Source: Balanoglossus misakiensis
Lineage: Eukaryota; Hemichordata
Length of the DNA: 64,000 bases
Assembly (NCBI GenBank): GCA_040954595.2
Contig: CM082581.2
Location: 13,640,001-13,704,000, forward strand
Direction of reading: 5' to 3'
Shown: piece after piece, positions 10,455-23,200 of the stretch
Position numbering within the stretch: position 1 is the first letter of the stretch
Layout of the letters: each line of letters opens with the position of its first letter
Position numbers and translations under genes: made by a program
Notes under the pieces: generated by a model
Database searches by the model: none
Seen by the model: only the letters and a program-made list of their open reading frames with translations
What the model was told of the DNA's origin: nothing

Positions 10455-13400
10455 TTAATGTTGGCTATCGCTGTATGTATTTCTTCTTATTCGAGAGAAA
10501 GCTGGTCCTCTTTGTATGTAGATTGAGCCATACGCTTTTTCTTGACTGAGGCGAAGGGTTCGAGTGACAGTAAAATCTGAAGAAAAAGACATTTTGAAAG
10601 GAGTTCAAATTTGAAATGTCACATACAATGCTAACATGGACCAGGTTCTGGTTCGCAACATACCATGTATTGTTGTACTAACCATTGTTAGTGTTGACAA
10701 ATGAATTTATGTGGGAACTTAAATTCAGTATTTTTTAACCGCAAAGACATCCATATTGCCCACTTACCCAGACAAGCTGAAAATATCTTGGCTGCAACGT
10801 TTCTTGCTGTAGTGGTTGGAACCAGTTCCTTGAAAGTGATGGTGTCTTTCTCGTCTGTCAATTCACTAATTCTCCTACATGCACATACAAAATAGAACAT
10901 TATAAGATTATTTCCAACTACAATGCATTGATTTTTTATTGAAGATTCAGATTGGTCTATTTTGCTAGTTTCTTTTACAGAAAAACACTTGGATGTGTAA
11001 TTTTTGTCATATATGACAGCCAATATTGTTGCATACACAAGCTCAGTAGCCCCAATTGGTGACACTTACAATGCACAACCATGGCTTTAATTCAGGGACA
11101 CAAGGAATCATTCACATGATCACAAAGGAAATACTAACGGAACCCTAAACATGTTCTTGAAAATAAAACCTGTATAATTAATGTAAAGTTGCATGCCTTA
11201 GAAGGTCAGAATGAGGAAGAATTGGAGGGGATTTCTCTGCTGTTTCTATTTGATCTTCCATTCCAGGAACAATTGCAGGAGATTCTATTTCCAGATCCGG
11301 CAAAACCATTTCCGGCAGGGCTATCTCAGCGACAGGGATTTCAACTTCTTCCATCTCTACAATTCTCTGAAGGCTTGTGCCTGGCCTGAAATAAATCATG
11401 TTACAAACACATTTAAATATTTATTGATAGACGGTAGACTTTCTACAATTGATTACAATTATTTTAATCCATGACTCATTCACTTTCTAATTTTGGTCTG
11501 GTAATAGCTTGTTTGCTATAATTACAAGAGAACAATAGAAAGTGAATTATAAAATTCCGAGAGCGACTAATTATTGTAGCCTTGTTGGCTTTTCTGCATG
11601 AATATAAACCTTTAATTATTTGGATTACCTGATGGATGTGCTTGATAACTCTTGTGGAAAGCTAGTTGACATTTCTCTGGACTCCAATAACTGATGGCTG
11701 ATGTCTGCAAAATTATGACATTATTTCAAATATTCAGTCTTATAGGGACACAACTGTTCTGATAGTACGAGTCTTATATCATTTTGGTTATCAACATGAA
11801 AACTTTAACAAATCTCCCATCTTCAGACAGTTTTAAAATACTATACCCGAGAGAGACAAACAAAAACAAACACATTTTATATTATCTGTGTTTTCAACAT
11901 TTTGCTGCTATACACATAAAGGCCCTGCTTAAAGTGAAAGGTCAATTGAGGTCACTCACCCGAGGTTGACAGTGATACAGGAGTAACTTCCATGGCTGCA
12001 GAAGCATCAGCTCCAATTGATACTCTTAATCTCTCTGGAGAACTCATCGAAGTTTCTTTGGGCTTTCTAGATTTCTGGCAGCAGGAATAACAAAGGAAAG
12101 ATCAGTTTACTTGTTTTTTTACAAAAACACTCATTCTTGAAAATTTGGACATACGAGATTTGATGAAGCTACTATTTGAAGTGCATCAATTTTATCAATC
12201 TCTATCCGATCATTATCAATACAAGTTTCAAACTTCTGCACCCTGATGAATATCCTCCTACATTAAGAAGAAATAAATAATTTTCACATCTGCAAGCGGC
12301 AGAATAAGTCCAATATATGTGATTCACCTCAACTGTGTCTTCCAATTCACTTTCTGTGGAGGAAACTGCCACGGCCGGTGATGACGATGTCCTTGGATGA
12401 AGATGTGCCACAGACCAGATAGCTCTCTCTTCATCAGTGGATGGTGTCTCTTCTTCCATTGTCTTGCTGTTCCGCTTCCACAAATCGATCAGAGATGGGT
12501 GTAATCCTGCCAAAAAAATCAGTTTTCACTTTAAACCGATATGCCTTTCAATACCATGATTTGGTCCAAATCCAGTTTTCTATGGTATAGCATTAGTTGG
12601 ACCTCTATATCAGAAAATATTATGTAATATTGGATTAAGAGCCTTCAAGATTCACAAAAATCAACATTTTATTCCAACTTGGTTATTTTCCAGAACTCCA
12701 AAAATTCTGCCATTAAAAGAAATAATTTCAACTATACCAACTGTACATACCCTTTCTGCCCGGTTGTTCAAATAACTGTTTGACTGTTGGATATTTCGGA
12801 ATCTTTGCATATTGCTGAAAATAATAAACAGAAATGATTTATTAATAATATCACTAATCAATGTCAATTTTTATCTTCTGACTTGCAAATTTTTTTCCCA
12901 CTTTAAGTCAAGTCAGTGTTTTGCAAACAGAAAGACAAATATGTTGGAAAACTTTTATTGAACAATCAAGTAAAAACAGGCTGAGATACAAGTACAATTA
13001 TTATTTGCTCAAAACCATGGCTGCATTTTCAACTTCCACGACAAATACAAAAAGGGAAAGTACTTACTATCGGTGAACACAACTCGTTGGAAGTTTTAAA
13101 GTTATTCGTTAGTTCTTCCTTTGTTAGCTGTATAGTGGTATCAGCAAAGACCAGTCTTCGAGCTTTCTTTCCCTTCCTAGTTTTGGGAGGAGATTCTACA
13201 GGTTCCTCCAGATGTGACAATTCCAATAGGTGTAGTCTCCGCTGTAGAACAAGACAATCAGGCGGAAAATCAAAGTGATTTTTATGAAGAGGGTGAACAA
13301 AAAGACTTTGCACGCACAATAATATAGAATAGAATTGAAAGGTTTGTGGGGGGACTACGATTCTTCTTCTGAAAATCTGTCCCCAAGGTTCGTACTATGA

Positions 13401-16400
13401 AACTAAGCTTCCTAAACTTTACACAGTCAGTTACTCACTTTGACAGCAGCTGATGTTGGAGTGACCATGTCCATCTCAGTCGGTTGGTCCTCCTGCTGTG
13501 GTGATGACAAGCCAACACCTGGTGGTGTAGTGACATCAACACCTGGTGGTGTAGTGACATCAACACCAGGTGCAGAAATGTCACCAGGTGGCTCAGGAAC
13601 ATCTACAGGTGGCTCTTCCTTAATATCTTCCAATTTGATGTCAGTCAAATCACCGGCCCGTCTTATCCTAGCTGTTTCCTCATCATCCGATATGTCCGAT
13701 ACCCTTGGCTTCTTCCTGCTCTTTCGTTTCTCCTTCTCATCCTTCTTTCTCTTGGGAGGCAAGATACCAGTCATGGGAGACAGACTTGAAGACAGTACAA
13801 GATCACCAGTGATTGGGTGAATCACCCATACATCTTCCCCTTCTTCCATAGGTGTGCTGGAATAAACAAAATAAAAATTAGTATCATAAATTCAAACGAA
13901 AATGTCAAAATCGACCAAAATTGAACAATATCATTCACTTTTCATAGTCAAAACTCAAATATTTCTATTTTTTTTGTAGCATTTCAAACTATTGGTATTT
14001 CACAGATAAACAGCAATGGTTTGTAAAGATCTGTCTGATTGGTCAATTTCTGTCTGGAGCTATAGTGTGATATCTGTACTGTCTCTTGAAAAAGCACACT
14101 ACACTCTATCTCATCACTCTGTACAAAAGCGAAAAGATGATAATTCAGAATGCAGGCGAAAATCAAACAGCGCCTGTAAGATCTTGTCTACAGTTTGCCC
14201 TACCTTCCAACTGGAAGTGTTATTTCATCGTCAGTTATCGAAGGATGAGGGGAGAGCAAAGCCGCCCTTCCAATATCACCCTCTGCCCCCATTTCATCCA
14301 ATGCCATGTCTAGAGGCATAAGGTCCGTCTCGCCAGGAATCTAAATATATATGAAGACAATGGACGATGTGGTCTTACAGTGATGTATATCTGACAGGTA
14401 GTGTAGTGAATGCATGGCTTCAAAATATAGTTAAGCATCAGTTGTGTCCCTAAGAAGTTTATTGGTACTGGTATTTATAATGCACCAATAAGTAAGACTT
14501 AACAAAGGGCCACTGATTGTTTGTTCATTTCAACTGATACAAATCTGAAAAAAGCAACTGAGAAGCGGATGACTGACACAACTGAGATGTCCTCAACTGT
14601 GCCATTGCACATATGGTTTAAGTGTTGAATACCTACCAAGGCATGTACATCTATTTCAGGAGTGATGGTTTCTTGAAGTCTGATATCCGATGGTCTTGAG
14701 ACAGTGTAAGGACTTCCAAGAGCTGGAATCAACAAATTGAAACTGGGCTTACACACACACAAAATGTCCCAGAGAAATATATTGAAGTTAGACTAGCTAG
14801 TATATATCAGACAGTTCTATAACTTCCAACATTTTTTTATCAGATTTATTTTCTTTTTGAAGACAGCTTACCCGCTAACATCTGCTGTTCTGGAGATTCA
14901 CTGGATGAAATGGTCGAGGATGATACAGTCGCTTGTGGTGGACTCATCAATAATGTATCCTGTGATAGAAGTTTATAAGGCCTCAGTTGGATACGCATAC
15001 AATTTGTGTTGATGTCATTAGATTAGATTTCAATTATGATGTGTCCCAGCCTGATATCTGTGACAGAACTAGGGTCGTTCTTCATGTTGGTATAACAATT
15101 ACTATATCTCTAAATCATCATGATTTCAGTTGTGAAATCATTGTGAACAACAACCATCACTTCCTCTCCCCCCTCCTCCAAAAAAGAAGTACAAAATTGT
15201 TGTGATTCCAAATTGTATGAATAAAATTCTCAGAACATAGGTACTTCACAAATATGCAAAATCACTAGTATTAAAAAACCTTCTTTTTAGGGAACAACAT
15301 GATGGAAAAAATGTCACTTACAACATCTGGTAAGAAGAATGGATCCGGATCCAAGACCATTGTGTCGCAACGCACAATGGCACCAAAGCTTGGGTCTAGA
15401 TCCAAGTATTGTGAAACCAATGGATCAGGCATAGTAGAGAACCCCACTGATCTGTAATGGTATTGAACATTGTGACAAAAAAAGCTACTGAAATGCATAA
15501 AAAACTATACTGATTGTTATTTTATCAGATGTAATTGAAAAATTAACAATTCTACTCTCCTTCTTGGCAGCAAATGAAATGATAATCTAGACGAAAACCT
15601 CTTCACATCAGTTGCCAAGAATGTGTGAAAGACTGATACCAGAATAAGAAAGTGTCTCTGATATAGCGCGTGTGTTAGAAAAATCATGATGAAAGTAATC
15701 TTAACATAACACAACTTACTTTTTAGCTCTAGGATGTAAATCTATATGTGTGGTTTCAGCTGGTACCAAGTTTTTGGATTTAAAAAATTTCCCATATAGC
15801 CTGCCAGCTTCTTCTGTATATACAGAAAAAATATGCATTAGTATCCACAAAGCAAGACAACACATCGTGAACTATTGGCTTGGAAGAAAGAACTTGCAAG
15901 TTGTTATGTCAAGAGTGATTAAAATCTTACCACTTACTATTTTGAGATCATTCCCACCAGTAGTACATAAACACAAACAGATATTAATATCACAAACAAA
16001 AAGCTGACAAGTAATTCTCACCTGCAAGGTAACTGTATTGCTTCTCATGAACACGTACAACTCCATACATCAACTGTGCTGATAAATACAGAGAGTACCT
16101 GGGTTTCCCACCATGAGGTTTGGTTGGTTGACCTTTCAACAGTATGACTTTGATGATGTCATCGCTAGGGAAGGAAATGCAAATGATGCATATGGTAATT
16201 TACCAAAGGATAAAACAGTTATACAATAAATTATTGAATCTATAAATGTGATTTGTATTGAATTTGCATAGACATGTGATGTGGAAGCAGAGATTAAACA
16301 TAGCAACACAAGAGCGAAGGGACAACTCCATGCTCTGAACGTATAAACCAAAATTAACCAGAAAATCTCCATTAACCACTACCTACCATGTTCTTCTTAC

Positions 16401-16615
16401 ATTGACACGGGTGTAATCTTTTTTGTTCAGTCTTCCTGCCTTGGTTGCTGCCAGCCTATGTGTTCAATATTGACAAATATTAGTCCAGCTATATGTGACG
16501 CTGATCTACACTACTTTAAATGAAAATGATAATATCAAGAAGTATACAGGGACATCACGTACCACACAGTTCCAAACTTCCCTCTCCGCTCCAAAATCTC
16601 GTAAGAGTAGAACAT
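10455..16615 (-). CDS. REC8: REC8 meiotic cohesin kleisin subunit, 17 coding exons
   Basis: Kleisin that closes the SMC1-SMC3 ring in meiotic chromosomes; separase cleaves it to release homologues. Coding exons: 16563-16615, 16387-16455, 16022-16164, 15720-15813, 15322-15451, 14872-14959, 14637-14722, 14204-14340, 13439-13856, 13068-13241, 12751-12814, 12328-12506, 11960-12074, 11629-11704, 11197-11385, 10768-10874 and 10455-10576. They sum to 2244 nt (747 residues plus stop) and every junction phase agrees. The Rad21/Rec8 N-terminal domain starts MFYSYEILERRGKFGTVWLA and includes PRYSLYLSAQLMYGVVRV. The middle is acidic and low-complexity, with a basic stretch (KRKK..KRKSRKKPR) in exon 9 and PPGVDVTT repeats. 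The C-terminal winged helix spans exons 15-17 (FKELVPTTTARNVAAKIF; QEKAYGSIYIQRGP), the last motif matching vertebrate REC8 rather than RAD21. ETAR (exon 9) and ERLR (exon 13) are possible ExxR separase sites, by inference only. Intron 15 uses a GC donor. Human REC8 has 547 residues, so this linker is longer. Confidence 0.93.
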
Positions 16616-17463
16616 GGTGCCCGGCGTTCAATCCCTTTTCCTTCGTGAGAGAAAGATTCCGGTCGCATGGGCCTTTAAACCTGTCGGAAATAAAGCATGA
16701 AAAACGAAAAATGAATATGTTGCATGTATTTTATATAATATATAAACATTTCCGAGTGGTTTGCTTAATCTCAGAAAACAAAAACAATCAACGCACTTAC
16801 GAAGTTACGTGCCGATCGCGATCGTCTATACGCGAATACGAGACCCACAAAACTCAATTGTTTCTCCGAAATATTAATTGGCGTGCACCATATTTCACAT
16901 ATGTTTTTTCTTGCTCTACGAAGAAAAAAAGACCCAAGCGATTGTCGTTTACTTACCTTACAGATGACTGAATGTCACGGACTGTGCAAAGTGACGAGAC
17001 GCAAAGCAGTCTTTTTAAGACAATTATGCAAATATTGCCGTCCCAACGTAACTTTCATCCAATCACAATTCTCCATGTAGACTCCCTATGTACATGATGT
17101 ACAGAGGCCAATCAAATATATGGTATCAAACACGCAAATATATCAATAGCGGGAAAATATTCCCGCCAAATCTTGACCGGTCGCGCGTCGTTTCCTCTCG
17201 CACGCGTACGCACCGGGCGCGGAGACGCGCGCGCCCGCGTCAAAGACGTAGTTTTCCTTCATAGCAACGATTTTACGTTTGTAGCCTTGGTGGTGGGCTG
17301 GTTGATCGCTGTCCAATTATTTTTCACCACTTATGCACATAGGAAATTATACAGCTCCATCAAGACACACACACATACACAATACATATGAATAAACAAA
17401 ATTGTTTGCATTTTTCACTGCACTACTGATGAAACAGTGCCATGTTTATTTGTTGTATGGTAT
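16616..17463. promoter_or_regulatory. REC8 upstream region with CpG-dense patch
   Basis: This lies immediately 5' of the REC8 ATG (minus strand) and should contain its 5' UTR and promoter. A CpG-dense patch at about 17174-17252 is full of cgcg motifs in otherwise AT-rich surroundings. An open frame on the plus strand crosses it but has no recognisable domain and no ATG start. The segment ends in a short CA-rich run near 17364-17390. An AATAAA on the minus strand (17445-17450) belongs with the unidentified exons to the right. Confidence 0.45.
17445..17450 (-). terminator. AATAAA polyadenylation signal
   Basis: Reads AATAAA on the minus strand, 14 bases after the stop codon that ends the longest reading of the unidentified exons. 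It fits a short 3' UTR if those exons are real. Confidence 0.4.
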
Positions 17464-18163
17464 CTATGCAGATATACATTTACATTTATCTAAATTAATT
17501 TGATTATCTCTTGAACAGTTCACCAAATATCTTGAACAAGTTAACAAAGTATTTTGAAGCTTAGCATCTCCAGTACTATGAACTCTTTCTTCGGCATTTT
17601 CAAAGAAATTACAGTGATCGATGCTTTCTTTGTTTGTGTCCTGGTGCACATAAGTTTTGAGAGGATTTTTGCAGGGGAAAAATCACTTTTCTTACGGAAA
17701 TTCTGAACGAACACAAAACAAAGAATTTACTATATATGCAAGTTCTTCGCTTAAATCTGTTTCAAAATCAGTGTCAGCATGTACAAGACTATGTTCTGAT
17801 AAAATATTGAACTCCACATATGAAAAGAAGCCAGTACTGGTAAGGTCTACAAGGGTCAAAGGTCATATGCCTCCACATCATCACCTATTCATATTTATGA
17901 GCTAAAGTCAAATTCAACAATATCTACAATTCAAGACAATCTACCAATCAATCAGATACAAACTTTATATGATCCAAGAGAAAATAGAATAGCAATTTCA
18001 GTAGTATTACACTATACATCATACTAACAAATTTTGTTCTCTCTTCAAGATATCTGATAGCTTTGTTCATTTTATCGTAATCCAAGTAGCAGTGAAATAC
18101 ACGGTAGACAACAGCTTACAGAGCTGGGCTACTTGGTAGACCTTTAGTATATCCGAGTTGAAT
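17464..18163 (-). CDS. Unidentified coding-like exons between REC8 and FBXW4
   Basis: I do not recognise a family. Three candidate exons on the minus strand join in phase. First, 18120-18163 (IQLGYTKGLPSSPA), flanked by tag| and |gtaagc. Second, 17696-17836 (starts GFFSYVEFNILSEHSLVHAD, then DLSEELAYIVNSLFCVRSEF), flanked by ttaccag| and |gtaaga; this is the most protein-like. Third, a terminal exon starting near 17640 or 17622, read in one of two frames; the longer frame (NAEERVHSTGDAKLQNTL) stops at 17464, just before an AATAAA. The exon at 18.1 kb continues past a stop in the same frame (VFHCYLDYDKMNKAIRYLEE), which could mean a pseudogene or a different exon border. No start exon was found. 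It is not the FBXW4 3' end, which is clear at 20246. Confidence 0.3.
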
Positions 18164-20245
18164 CTACAAAACATCATGTATGTCAAATACTATCTAGAAA
18201 AAATAGGATATTACTTTACTAATTTACTAAGAAATTCCTTGTCATATTTTTATGTTGTGAGTGTATGAATATAGGAGTTGATATAGGCATGTTACACATG
18301 CTAAATACTTCTATCTTAGATTTTCAAAAATTTTGATCTAGAATCTGATGTTTTTGTTACGAGGCTTTATTATGCAATGCAAGGTGAACCAAGTATTCTT
18401 TTGCCTGCAGAATAGAATTATTTGGTGAAGGTGATTTTTTTTCCTCTTAGTTGCATGCTTTGTGATGAAGTTAATCTCGATATGCTTGATTTAGCACATG
18501 CTTAGCCTATAGAGAAAAATTCTAAGTTGCAATTTGAATTCATTATGTCACAGATGCAGAATTTTCTGGCAATGTGATTTGACACTGGCAGTGCACAAAC
18601 AAGGTGATTGAGTGTCTTGAGAAAACTTTGTTCTTCCTTGAAACATTTCCTAAAAGACAGTTCCTGGCTTTTGTACCCTGACTATGTGTCTGCTGTGCAT
18701 GCTGTTTGCATGAAGCATGCACAAACAAAATGGCTGCAACAATGCTGTGTTTAAAGGTGGAGGTTTATAGCTTTGCACTGGTAGCAATGTATAAACTTTA
18801 GCATTGTGAAAATGAATTTCTAAACCTCTTAGTGTAATATCCAGGGACTTGTGAAATACACACTGCTAGTGGTCGGTACAAATATCACATAAAGAACATT
18901 CTATAAACCGTGTAAACATTTTAAGGCATACATAATCACCTGTCAAACTATTTGAGGTATATCTTTGCATGCATATAAACACATATAACAATTTTATGAT
19001 ATTGCACAGGAAGAAATCACTAGACAGACACAACAACACTACCTATGTCTATACAAGCATCAGCCATAGAGGGTTGCAGGCATGCAATGACATACTTGCA
19101 ACCCTCTATGACATATACACCATCACTATACATACTCCTTATACAGGGGAAACCAGCTCAGCTCAACATTGCACCAGCAATGGTGTTTAAAAGCTGGCTT
19201 TACTTTGTTGTGATGATCAGTGACTGCACGCCATGACAAGACACCAATTAAGCCACAGCAAAGCAAAACAAAAATGTCATTGTAGCTCATGGATCAAGAT
19301 GATTCAGTGCATAAAGGTCTAAAATAAGTATACCTCAAGCTCCAGTAGAGAATAAAAGATGCAAAATTTACACAAAATGTCAAATGTAAAATAAACTTGT
19401 GTAGTATTAGAAAAATTCATTGCAAAGCAACTGAGAAAAATTTATTAGAATATGTAAATATACAAACAATCTGTTTGAGCATATTATTCTCTGTGAAAGG
19501 TGCAACATACACCGTTTTTTGTCTTGGAATAGAGAGAGTACAGTCTGTACAGATATATGCATATGAGAAGGAAAATGATATTCTATATGTCGTTGATCAA
19601 AAAAATATATTGTAAATGCAAGATAAAACATGTTTCAAAAATAACATTCTTGCATGATTGAAGCTATAATTTAAATATATTGGTATATGCGGAAAAACCA
19701 GGTAGGGTAAATTTGGGATGTACTTAATTGTAAATGTGGTTGCGAGGTATTCTAGTGTTGGAATAATTTCAACCCAATCATCCCCATTGGCATAAATAAT
19801 GGTCCTGTCCTTCTAGTTGCATGAGTTGGTTGAACCAAAATTTGGCCATGGAGGGCTTAGACAGAGTTGATGTTTAAACAAGTATGGCAGAGACAGAAAA
19901 CTGCGAACAGCAACGGTGTTCAATTCTAATGGCATGTATTAACCTGCATGTAACTGCAAATTTAGAGAACGTACAACGAAAAGTGATCAGATGAACACAA
20001 TATAGAGTGCAGAGTTTAGTTTACAGAATTCCATCTGGTACTGCTCTAATATTTTTGATGACTCATAACTGGTGTTATATAAATATGTTTTAGCGTCAGA
20101 ATAAGCACAAGGTGTATGGTTTATGTCTTTGTTCAAAATTGTTGTTCTTGTCACATTGATGATCTGACGTGTCTCTGTCAGAGTGTGGGTAGTGTGGGTG
20201 AAAACTGAAATGACTACTCCTTCTCAAGAGTGTGTGATGAACTTT
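18164..20245. other. Spacer downstream of FBXW4
   Basis: AT-rich and mostly featureless. It should contain the FBXW4 3' UTR (minus strand); an AATAAA lies at 19441-19446 on that strand. A strong hairpin sits at 19065-19110. A plus-strand open frame at about 19398-19615 contains a coding-like segment (TYTVFCLGIERVQSVQIYAY), but it has no recognisable family or convincing splice context. Confidence 0.5.
19065..19110. repeat. Perfect 14-bp inverted repeat (hairpin)
   Basis: catagagggttgca at 19065-19078 is exactly complementary to tgcaaccctctatg at 19097-19110, with an 18-base loop. Possibly the core of a small foldback element. Confidence 0.85.
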
Positions 20246-23200
20246 TCAACGACTTCGGAAATCCAGAGTACGAAGGCAGTTTGCCAATGCAACGTACATC
20301 TGAGTGGAGTTGAATTTCAGACTGTACACTGGACTGCTGATATGGGAACCTGCGTAGAAAGTCTGTTGAGAAAAGGTGCATGAGGATATGAGTGCTGTGT
20401 ATTGGATGCGGAAACAAATACATTGTGGTGGGGCAAAAATCTGTCAAGCTATCCTACGAGAACTTGCAGAGAGGTTCACAGCTTTTAATAGGAATGTCAC
20501 CCTCTATAGGCAATATTGTAGTTCTTCTCTTGTTTTGCACCATAAGTTAATCATGTTGTCCTGTTGGCTACAACATGGTCACACGGCAGATTGCTGCAGA
20601 CAAACTGCCTGCAGTGTGTATGCACAACCAATCCATATTTGGTTTCATTAAGGGTTGACCAAGCTGCCTACCTCTATCGGTGAAATGTGTTTGCATTTCT
20701 GCATATTATAAGTTATGAAACATAACTAGCAATAAACTAGCTGCATTGGGGACCTCACAACACAACAATTGTCATGCAACTGACCTGTGAGCACTTAGAG
20801 TGGGACACTCCCATTCATAGTCTACATGCAGACAGACAACACGGTCTCAATATAAACTGTGCTTATTTAAACTTTGCTATTCATTGAGACAATAAAAGAA
20901 TTGTGATAATACAGGAATGTATGTTTTATCACATATGAGCATGTCTACATTTAAACATGATCTTTATCATACGGAAATATTCAAAATACGTACCAAACTG
21001 CAGGTACTGTACATTATTTTATTGATTTTATATACAAGCAGGGCACTTTGTCAAGGACAACTGTATCTCTGTTGTTGACTCTAAGCTTTGATTTCCTGTC
21101 ATCAATCTATTCCAAGACAACTGAAAATATCTCAAATATTCTATATAATATACTTATACTGGCTGCTGGTTGGTTGCTGTAAAGAGATGAACATACAAAG
21201 AATCCTGAACTGACCTGCATACATTTAGTCATCCTCTTATCCCACAGTCTAACAACTCCGTAACGTGAGGACCCAGATGCTATCAGATTTTTGCCGTCTG
21301 TTTGTATACAGTAGATTGCAGAGTCATCAGGCTCCTCAAATTGTAAAACAGAGGAGCTGAAAAGACAAAAAAAGAAGAGAGGTTTTGTAAGTCATCAGCT
21401 TCAAATTAAGGTAGAATGCTCCTCGAAATTTAAAGTCTTAAACTGTCTCTCGTAAGTCAACTTTAGAGTATTCTCTCTTCAAAACCTGGACACCTGGAGT
21501 ATGTTTTGCAGCCTGTTCCAGCAAGGTTGACTTACTTGTGGTTATGTCTGACGTCCCACACTCTGATGTAAGTGTCGTAACCACATGACAGCAGACAGTG
21601 TGGTGTTTCAAAGTGAACATCCAGAATGCCTGCTCCCTTGAGGTAGGTCCTCCCCACAACCTGGCGAAGTTTACCTCTACAAGAAAAAGTATTAAAAAAA
21701 CACATGCAATTTACTGAGTTTGCCAAAAAGGTCAACTTAGAAGAAAAAAAGGGCAACAATGATTTCAATGTTCTCTGTAACAACGCTGGACAAAAGATAC
21801 ATAGCCACTATTCCAACAAGACCTGATCTTGTATCACAGGCAAGACTTGTATCAATATCATCCGGCCATACTTTCACATGTCTTAGCATGTACTTATAGG
21901 TACACTACTGTTAAACAATGACAGCTCATACCATGAGAACATACTTACATTTCAACAACTGTAATATGAACAACTGCTTTGATTTGACAAATTCAGGACT
22001 AAAATACTTACGTCTGGGTGTCCCATAACCTGAGTGGTGATATCTGAAAATAGCTGGCTGAACCACTGACAAAGGTACTGTGGAAAAAAATAGTTTTTTA
22101 ATGTTAAACATTATTGACGCCTGCTCTCACAATAACACATGAATTTACCTTTCTGAGACATATTTGTGCAGAGCATACTTGATGACCTGTGCCTAACCTC
22201 TTACCTTTCCCAAGGGTTAAACTTGACTGCCCACACACGGTCCTGTGCATGGACTGTGTAATGACACACTCCGCTATCTTTGGACCAAAGTTTTATGGTC
22301 TGGTCTCTCGATCCTGATACAATCAAATCCTGCTTCAGGTCCACACAGTTCACATCACCCGTATGTCCCTGATAGACTTGTCGTATTCTGCCTGTGCGTA
22401 CATGCCATGATATCACCGCACCATCCCTGGAAGAACAAGTATTCATACATTCAAACATCAAAACAAAACAAAACACAGGAATTGACAAAATCAAACTGGG
22501 GACAATCAATTGTTTATGATTTCCTTGTTTTACTGATTTTTTTCCAATGTGTGTGAACAACTATGTTACTTGAAAGGGTGCAATTGAAAAGAAAACACAT
22601 TATCCACTCTGTGATGTAGAGAGACATATAAGAGAACAGATGAGGTGATACAACACAACATGTTCAAATTCCAACCTCATCCCCATCCCAAAAACCTAAT
22701 CCACTTGAAAACATCTGTGTTATTGACGAAAGCTATTTTGACAAATTCACCTACACTTGAGAGTAGGTTGTTTATTTCCTCTGGTACCAACTGCATTCAA
22801 ACAGAAGGACTCTTGCTGAACCTCCACACACAGACCAATACGGTCTTATTTGTAAGAAATATAATTGAATATAATGCAAAGTTCCGGTCCATTTATTTGA
22901 GAAAAAAAATATTCTGAATAGAAAAGCATGATGATAGGTGTTGTGGAGTAAATAGCCTTTGTACCCACCAAATTGAATGGTCCAACCTGATCAAGATGCT
23001 ATCTTTTATTTGCCTGTTTAGAAAACAATATACAAAGCCTAGAAATGATTGTGAGTCGATGATGTCTTAAGAATTCAGAGTTTGACATTTGACATGGCCC
23101 TAATGGCTGATAATGACGGTTATTTTCACCCAAGGATGTTTTTTGTGTGTTCCTGCATGCCATACCCTATCCTGCACAACTCGCTGACTTTTTTTTCTTT

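Noticed and set aside
10550-10570. tRNA-like GGTTCGA box
   Set aside because: It lies within REC8 exon 17 and no cloverleaf can be drawn around it.
11178-11196. REC8 ending at the TAA after exon 15 (DLLRHATLH)
   Set aside because: The conserved winged-helix exons follow at 10874 and 10576 in matching phase when the GC donor is used.
13440-13820. Plus-strand 126-codon frame
   Set aside because: Shadow of REC8 exon 9.
17173-17391. Plus-strand frame through the CpG patch
   Set aside because: Arg-rich reading is forced by cgcg repeats and then a CA repeat; no ATG start and no family.
18120-18163. Last exon of FBXW4 (PSSPAL resembles human LSSPVY and is in phase 0)
   Set aside because: A much better last exon exists at 20246-20362 (SSPVYSLKF...) with a clean acceptor, phase 0 and a stop in the right place.
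20183-20383. Plus-strand frames over 20.2-20.4 kb
   Set aside because: These are shadows of FBXW4 exon 8 on the minus strand.
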